From: Nymphaea colorata
Taxonomy: Eukaryota; Streptophyta; Magnoliopsida; Nymphaeales; Nymphaeaceae
Length of the DNA stretch: 64,000 nucleotides
Direction: 5' to 3'
NCBI RefSeq assembly: GCF_008831285.2
Contig: NC_045145.1
Span: 17,500,040-17,564,039, forward strand
Position 1 is the stretch's first letter, and each line of letters starts with the position of its first letter. Below the pieces are notes generated by a model. That model searched no databases. It was not told the origin of the DNA and worked only from the letters and a program-made list of their open reading frames with translations. Shown here one piece after another: positions 57,751-64,000 of this stretch. A program made the translations under genes and the position numbers.

Positions 57751-60033
57751 GTGAGAAGATGCCGAGGATATAAGCTTGCTGCATTGGCTCCGTTACGGTA
57801 GGCAAGCTCTTCAACAGATTTGTACTCCACTTCTAGTTACACACATTCCGCCAGGTTGACAACTACATACAAACTGTAGGAAATTGTAGAAGTGGCCAAT
57901 ATTAAGAAGTGTCCAGGAGAAATTCAAGAAAACAATAAATGATCAATGGCTTTCACTACAGCTATAAATTTAAATGCAAAATTACTTCCATTTCAAGATG
58001 AAGTGAGCCTAAATTACCAAAAGACATGCGATTCAAAGTTTTGTCCCATCCTAAAATCTATAGTACATAAATTGAAAATTTTCAGCTAATACTGTCAAGA
58101 CTCAAGAAAACTTGATAGCGCAGACCACACAATATTCTTAATTCAATATAACCAATCAGATTCTTCGATCATCAGTTCAGTCGGTCAAGTTCTGCAACTT
58201 AGTGTGATTACTAAAAACCACTCGCCACTTGTGGGAGCTCACTAATGTCATAGATGCTTGTGAAGATAATTATAGGAAATGAGAATGTGTACCAGATGCT
58301 TGTTCTAAGCAATAATTCAAGGAAAAAACACCCAACATTTTATTCATGTTACATTAATATAATACATGCAACGATTGATTCAATGTCATCATTTATAACT
58401 TCATACAATATTCAAAAATAGCAGGTAGAACAAATAGAGCTTTTCACTATCTACAGGTAGGAGGTACGTAGATAGATCGCTATCAGATTATGCTAAGGGT
58501 CTCATGTTCAAGCCTTGTTCAAAAAAAAAAAAAGAAGTATTCGTTACAGGGAGATCATTTGTGACAGGAGGGAAGAAGAAAAAATGCAGCCATGTGAATG
58601 AACAAGAAAACTCCCAAGCAGGGGGAGAACACATTCTTAGCTGTCACGTTGTGGATAGTGGACACGATGCCTCTAAGCATTAGTTCAGGTGATTTAGAAT
58701 GGAAGATCAACATCTTGAATAGAATATCAAAAATTATGTACTATGACAACTCAACACTTCTAAAGTTTTAAACCAATTCTCTCTCCTATTTCATGACGTA
58801 AAATATTAAACCCTCTTTTTGCTTCCCCTACAGCTTCCACTTACAAAACAGAGTCCAGACTAATTTCCAACATCCAATTATTACTTAACACAACGCATAA
58901 CCACTTTGTCAAAACAAAACAACTTTTCTGGTTCAAATTTTGTGTGTTTATGTACATTGATTTTGGATCCTGGAACCTTATGAGTTATGACAGCTCATGC
59001 TCTTGTTTGTGCGGGCTTAGGCATCAAAGTTTAATCTAACAGTACAGATATATCTAATATTGTTTATATCAGGTAGCATGTTCAATCGCCTTCACAATAA
59101 GAGTTAACCTTAGATATGGTGAAATTGGGGTTTTTTCCGAAAGATAACCAAAAAGTGTTGAAATACAAGTTTGACACATGAAAACCACTAACTTTTGTTA
59201 AACATGATCGATCAATTAGTTTTCTGTTAATTCAAGATGTATGTAGCATGCACAACAAAGGTGCATCACCATAGCTTATGCCTTATGGTACTAAAATACC
59301 ATAACAATCATGACAATACCACAACAATCATGTTTTGGTGACATAAACATGCATATACACATAAATAAATGTGTGAGTCTTTCCATTCTCATGTGCGCAT
59401 CTATCCCACAAACTTCATATATGCTTTTACGTGCCAAGTGTCACACCACTCATCTAGAAAAGGGGCATAGAAAGAATGTTATTACAAACAGCAGCATCAT
59501 CAGATGTTGGACAATATGCATCACATTGACTTTCTTGCTGAGTAAATGCCCTTCAGTCAGGATAAAATAATCATTTTTGTTTCACCCCATTTGGCCCACC
59601 AAGATAAACGATCCAACATTAAAACTAGTAAAAACTGGTTATAATTTTGCAAGAATTAACAGATAGTGCAAATGCATGTGGAGGTGCAAATACAAGATCT
59701 TGCTGATTTGCAAAAGATAGGTTTTACACTTTACAGTTGATTTTGTGAAATCATTTTTCTTGGAAAATGAATAAATGAAGTATGAACTACATCATACTGG
59801 GTTTATCACCTCCCTGCACACTATAATGTTCATTGAATAAGATTAGCAAGCCAATAGACAAGTGCTGTCCAGACGTCAGACTGTAACCTAAACATGACTC
59901 ATTCACAAATGATTAATTGCACTTACTACCACTTGTTTGCACAAAGAAAGCATCACTCCCACTAACCAAATACAAATTCACATAAATCTACTTTTAGATT
60001 AAGATCCACTCAGGTGCAACTTCATGTATTGTG
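57751..60033. other. A-rich region, no supported gene
   Basis: This stretch is A-rich on plus, as introns of a minus-strand gene would be, but no exon could be secured. A short stretch at 57740-57860 is open in several minus frames and gives no family match. A SINE-like head at about 58440-58520 ends in a short A-run. The rest is featureless. Confidence 0.4.
58440..58535 (+). mobile_element. SINE-like piece with A-tail
   Basis: A B-box-like TGTTCAAGCC (about 58509-58518) is followed within about 6 nt by a run of A. The A-box is weak. This layout fits a short tRNA-derived SINE fragment. Confidence 0.35.
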
Positions 60034-61352
60034 CTTAGTAGTCAAAAGCATGCATATGTGCGCACCTAGGGGCACCTAGGCCCCAGACAACCACCCTTTC
60101 AACTAGGTTGCTCTAGAGCCAATTTCTGATTCTCCTTTTTCTTCTTCTCCAAAATTTTATTTTTTTATATTTTTCATCTTCTATTTCCTTTTTTCATCTA
60201 TTTTTTTTCTTTCCTTCACTGTTTTTCACAGTGTTGTACGCATCGTACGATATGGGGCCGTATCGTACGATACATACTATATGTATCGTATCGTTTCTAA
60301 AATACGATACAATACACCCCCTGTATCATAAAATGGGGGTGTATCGTACCTGTATCGCACGTATCGTGCAACACAGGTACTATATCGTAAGATACGGGAT
60401 GTTTTAGCTTTTCAACGCTTAAAAATCCCCCAACCGACCAACCCCACGCCCCACCTCTCCATCATCAACGTGAAGCCATCCGGCTTCTCCACCACTGTCT
60501 TTTCCGACGAGTTCCAGTTGTGTCCGGTCGGCAACCGCTGCGAGCATAAGGACCCCAACACCCGTGGCTGTGGTCAAATAACGGTGGTGGTCATGGAATG
60601 GACACCGCCGCCGCTCGAAACTAAGGTCACCCAAAATGAAGGCAAGATCGTCACCAGGTTGGCCTCCGTCCTGCGAGAGAAACCTCAACAAAAAAAAAAT
60701 TAAAAGAAAAGGAAGAAAAAAACGAGAAACAAGTCGCCATCATCTTCTAGTTTCCTTCTTCCTCATATTTTTCTTTTTCTTACCATCTTTTACCTTTCTT
60801 CCCCTCGCCATCCCCATTTTCGCAGTAACTTGTTGTTTCTTGGAGAGAGAGAAAAGAGCTAGTACTACGAGCTTTTATTTCTTGAATAAATTAATCTCTT
60901 TTTAATATATTCACGAGATTACTTTTAGCTTTAAATATTTTCCTCGCTACTGCTGTAATAATTAATAATTGCTCGAGCTTCTTTACGATATTTTTCTTGA
61001 GGTGGGGATCGAGGAGGGGAAATAATTTTTTTTTTTCGAATTTTAAAATTAGACCACCGGTTCTGAAAACTTTCCCGGCTTAGGCATTGTTCTGTATATG
61101 ACACTCATCGTTTTTTTATGTTATTCTTCATTTTTACTGATTTTTTATGAATTTTTCAATTTTTTATTTTTTATTTAATTTTAAAAAAAATATGATACGG
61201 TTACGATACGTTACGATATTTTACGATACGGCGTATCTTAAAGCCATACCGATACGGCTTACAATACGCTTTTTACAACATTGGTTTTTCATCAGCTTAG
61301 GCCCTTCAGGAAGTCCACCGCCTAGGCCTGCCTGGCACTTTTGACTACTATG
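60034..61352. mobile_element. MITE with CCTAGG arms, split by a hAT insertion
   Basis: TAGTAGTCAAAAG (60036-60048) and its inverted partner CTTTTGACTACTA (61338-61350) are perfect 13-bp inverted ends. Both arms carry GCACCTAGG / CGCCTAGGC words next to the ends. A separate element, 60229-61283, sits between, leaving an original element of about 256 bp. ATTGTG occurs just outside both ends, an imperfect target duplication. Confidence 0.7.
60229..61283. mobile_element. Non-autonomous hAT element, 1,055 bp, nested
   Basis: Ends CAGTGTTGTA (left) and CAATGTTGTA (right, inverted) match at 9 of 10, with the CA..TG start common in hAT elements. The 8-bp GTTTTTCA lies directly outside both ends (60221-60228 and 61284-61291), a perfect hAT-type target duplication. 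Both subterminal zones are crowded with TACGATACG-type words in both orientations, as transposase-binding repeats would be. No transposase frame is present. The inside at about 60420-60700 is GC-rich, with open frames of 77-90 codons on both strands that match nothing I know. Confidence 0.85.
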
Positions 61353-64000
61353 ATTGTGTGCCTAACAGTAAAAAGAAAAATCTAGTCCAACAAAGTCCAT
61401 TAAACTGCATTCGTGATGGATCAAACATGTGCTACATACAATAATGTCGACTTAAATTCTCTTGTATATAGGGAACCAGTCCCACATCAAACAAAAGGTT
61501 CCTCCTCACTACGTGAAGAGAGGTGAATAGGGCCTGGCTTTTCTAGAAATACAGCTAATGGACCAGCATGTGCAGTAATTTTTGAGCAATGACATGCATA
61601 GACATTAGTTAAATTATATAAAATGGTAAATATGTATAGCACTAGTCCTTGGATAGATTTGAACAGTCAAGCATGTTGGATGTGATCAAAGCTTGTCTCA
61701 GTTATACTCAAGCTAATTGGAACACATATTTGGTATTCTGTTGCATCTGTAGGGAAGCCCAGAGTACATATGCCTATAAACTAGATCACAATTGTAGCTA
61801 GATAGCTAGTACAGTCTACTTCCATAGACATCCTTGAAGCTGCTTGAGGCCCTTAAAAATATTTAACTGACAATACTTGATGAAACACAAAAAGAATAAC
61901 AGCCACAGCAAGACATATACATCATCGATGAAATATCATGAACTACCCTACTTTATCAAACTGAAGCAGTATATGGGTCCTCCCCTAGCCATATATTGAG
62001 TGCTTTTGTTCCATCAGTGAAGATGCCAATCCTGGTTAACAAGATAAATACGAGTCCTAGGAGAAACATTGTTAATGATAGGGTGTTTGACATGTATAAT
62101 GAAACCTAGAAAGCAAGGGATAAAACCAACTTTTTCCAACTAAATAAGTTGCACAAACAATCTGCATTACCAGATAGTGTAGCACATCTATCAATAAGTC
62201 TCAATGCATACACTTTTTCTCCAATAGATAGAGATGCACAATAAAGTTAAATCATTAAAGAAGTGTATTAGTAATATGAACTTATGAAGTGTATTAGTTT
62301 AAAAATGCCAGATGTGGCAATTCAAATATTCAGTAGCAGCACACGTATTGATACTGAGAAAACATGGTACAGCAAAGTGGTGGACTTGAAAAAAGTATGA
62401 CTTAATGTTCGATAAGTAACCACTTGTCCCCTCAAATGGTGGCAGCATGACATAATATCATGCACAAAGTCTAAAATCCAAAAGCTAGTCCAGAGAGAAG
62501 AGAATGCTGGATCAGTAAAACAGAGATAAAGAAGTGGTATATCTTTCATATAAAAAGTATCTAAGATCTACATTCCTGTCAATTTTGACCATCAAAGATT
62601 TCATCTCCCTTAACACGTGTCTTTGCTGAATGAAAAGTGCTTCCTCTGGAGACTTGATGTTGAAGAGTGAAGGCTCTGCTCTATTCAGTTGATAAATGAA
62701 TAAACAACATTAAATCACCATGAAATTTAAACCTCAACTTCAATAACCAGATGTTTAAGGCCAAAGGAACAAAAAGAAATAGATGTGATGTGCTTATAGT
62801 GGCCACATTTGATAAAATTGCAAATTTTAGAATCCCTTTCCCCAGCGAATTTCCATTAAATATCCTGGGTTTTGCCAGGAAACTCATTGTTGTCCTACAC
62901 GAACATAAGAAACATCTAAAGTAGAATTCTTTCTGGGCCCAGTGATAAAGCATAATTATTTCCAGGATAAATCACTTTGATGGGAGAGTAGCGTCACAGC
63001 TCACCCTCTACTGCTCTCTTTTCCTAGTGAGTCTTCTTTGCCGTGTCATTCACCTTTTCCTAGTGTTCCTCACCATCCTTGACATTGTAACTTCTCTTTT
63101 ACCCATAACAACTGTTACCAAAGCATCTCGAACTGAGACTAATAAATAGAGCCAACACTTCATGGTGTTACTTCCTTTGGCACCTCTTGGAGATTTCATT
63201 ATCTCAAGATTCTCAACCATGTTTCTCTTCCATCATGGCCAGCATATGGTCCTTGTTTGGATCAAGAGCCCTAACAAATCACAAGTTATCCATCCCAGAA
63301 GAGTTGGGGATGGGAATGAGTGCTCGGTGTGCTTCAAGATTCATTCCCTGGTGATTGAATGAAATAATGATTTTTTGAAAAATATCATCATGTTATTGTT
63401 CGTCAATAACCACTGGGTTGGTTTCTTTGATTTCCTCTTCAAAGTTAGTCAGTCAAAACAAAGAAACAGTCATAAACACAACGTTCCTATCTAAGTTGCA
63501 GATTTAGATCCATAGAGTTTCCTGTGAACTAGAAGGTATTCCATTCCAGTTCTAACCATGTAATGTCCTATCAAACCAGTTCACACATCATGCAACAGAC
63601 GCACTTTCAAAACTATGACATGAAAATGTTATTTGCTATACTCTACCGGTTTCTATACACTATTTCCTTCTCAGGAAAGTTTTCCTCCTTTCCATGAGGT
63701 TGAAATAAACGGGCCTCAAGGAACTCCAAGTACTTTTTGTAGGCCCATGTGGGATTCAGGTTTGGTGTTGCAGCTGTCGCTTTTTCACGATGATAGGTTG
63801 CCCAAGTTACTACTATCGTAATTGTCAACTTCTTTTATCATTGTTTGAGAATCATGGTCGTTGACACACCAAAAAACTGAGTGCGTTCATCATCAGGTGG
63901 GTAGACATGTACCTGCTAATCATGTAACAGGCTACAACTGATGTCACTCCAAATACATAATCCCAATTCCATTCCTTTTAACGACAATAACCACTTACCC
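61353..64000 (-). other. Possible exons of an unidentified minus-strand gene
   Basis: The plus strand is A-rich, as expected of minus-strand introns. A strong donor (GG|GTAAGTGG, minus) sits at 63998, at the window edge, and a possible acceptor ATTAGCAG lies at about 63911, followed by an open stretch VHVYPPDDERTQFFGV. Other coding-like minus stretches are TPNLNPTWAYKKYLEFLEAR (about 63765-63705), SPEEALFIQQRHVLREMKSL (about 62655-62595) and IFTDGTKALNIWLGEDPY (about 62030-61975). None matched a family I know and the phases were not joined, so this may be partly chance. No gene is claimed. Confidence 0.2.

Noticed and set aside
57740-57860. Terminal exon of a minus-strand gene, including a Cys-rich reading (FVCSCQPGGMCV)
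   Set aside because: All three minus frames give plausible short endings, and no upstream exon or family match decides between them.

Overview
This 64 kb window is nuclear DNA from a flowering plant. Genes are split by short-to-long U-rich introns. Every recognisable protein is plant-type: a clade E-like PP2C, a GRIK/SnAK kinase, a WCRKC chloroplast thioredoxin and a class III peroxidase. Intergenic DNA is AT-rich and full of (TA)n/(CT)n microsatellites, tRNA-derived SINE pieces, MITEs and a decayed LINE. Species cannot be told from the sequence; nothing points to a grass.

Layout from left to right: a PP2C phosphatase gene on the minus strand (607-5377, 5 exons); a repeat-rich gap with a LINE fossil (about 12.3-13.9 kb); the SRP receptor alpha subunit gene on plus (15634-19995, 9 exons); a gap with local duplications; an intronless RING E3 ligase on minus (24910-26565); a class III peroxidase on minus (28751-30464, 4 exons); a 9 kb gap with SINE and MITE debris; a GRIK/SnAK-type kinase on plus (40142-47742, 11 exons, one GC-AG intron, an uORF upstream); a WCRKC thioredoxin on plus (49064-51116, 5 exons, one of only 18 nt); MITEs; a small one-exon membrane-protein gene on plus (55039-55302); and a right-hand 6 kb with a nested DNA-transposon pair and only weak hints of a minus-strand gene leaving the window.

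All exon boundaries were set by hand. Every exon set keeps frame to the stop codon and rebuilds a full-length protein of the expected family. The genes do not form a functional cluster. They are ordinary housekeeping, signalling and defence genes: ER targeting (SRP receptor), SnRK1 activation (GRIK), plastid redox (WCRKC), protein dephosphorylation, ubiquitination and apoplastic peroxidase activity. No CRISPR, operon or prokaryotic feature is present, and no clear novel multi-gene system was found. The most interesting points are the uORF and alternative starts of the GRIK gene, its altered glycine-rich loop, the 18-nt microexon, and the hAT-in-MITE nest with a GC-rich core.
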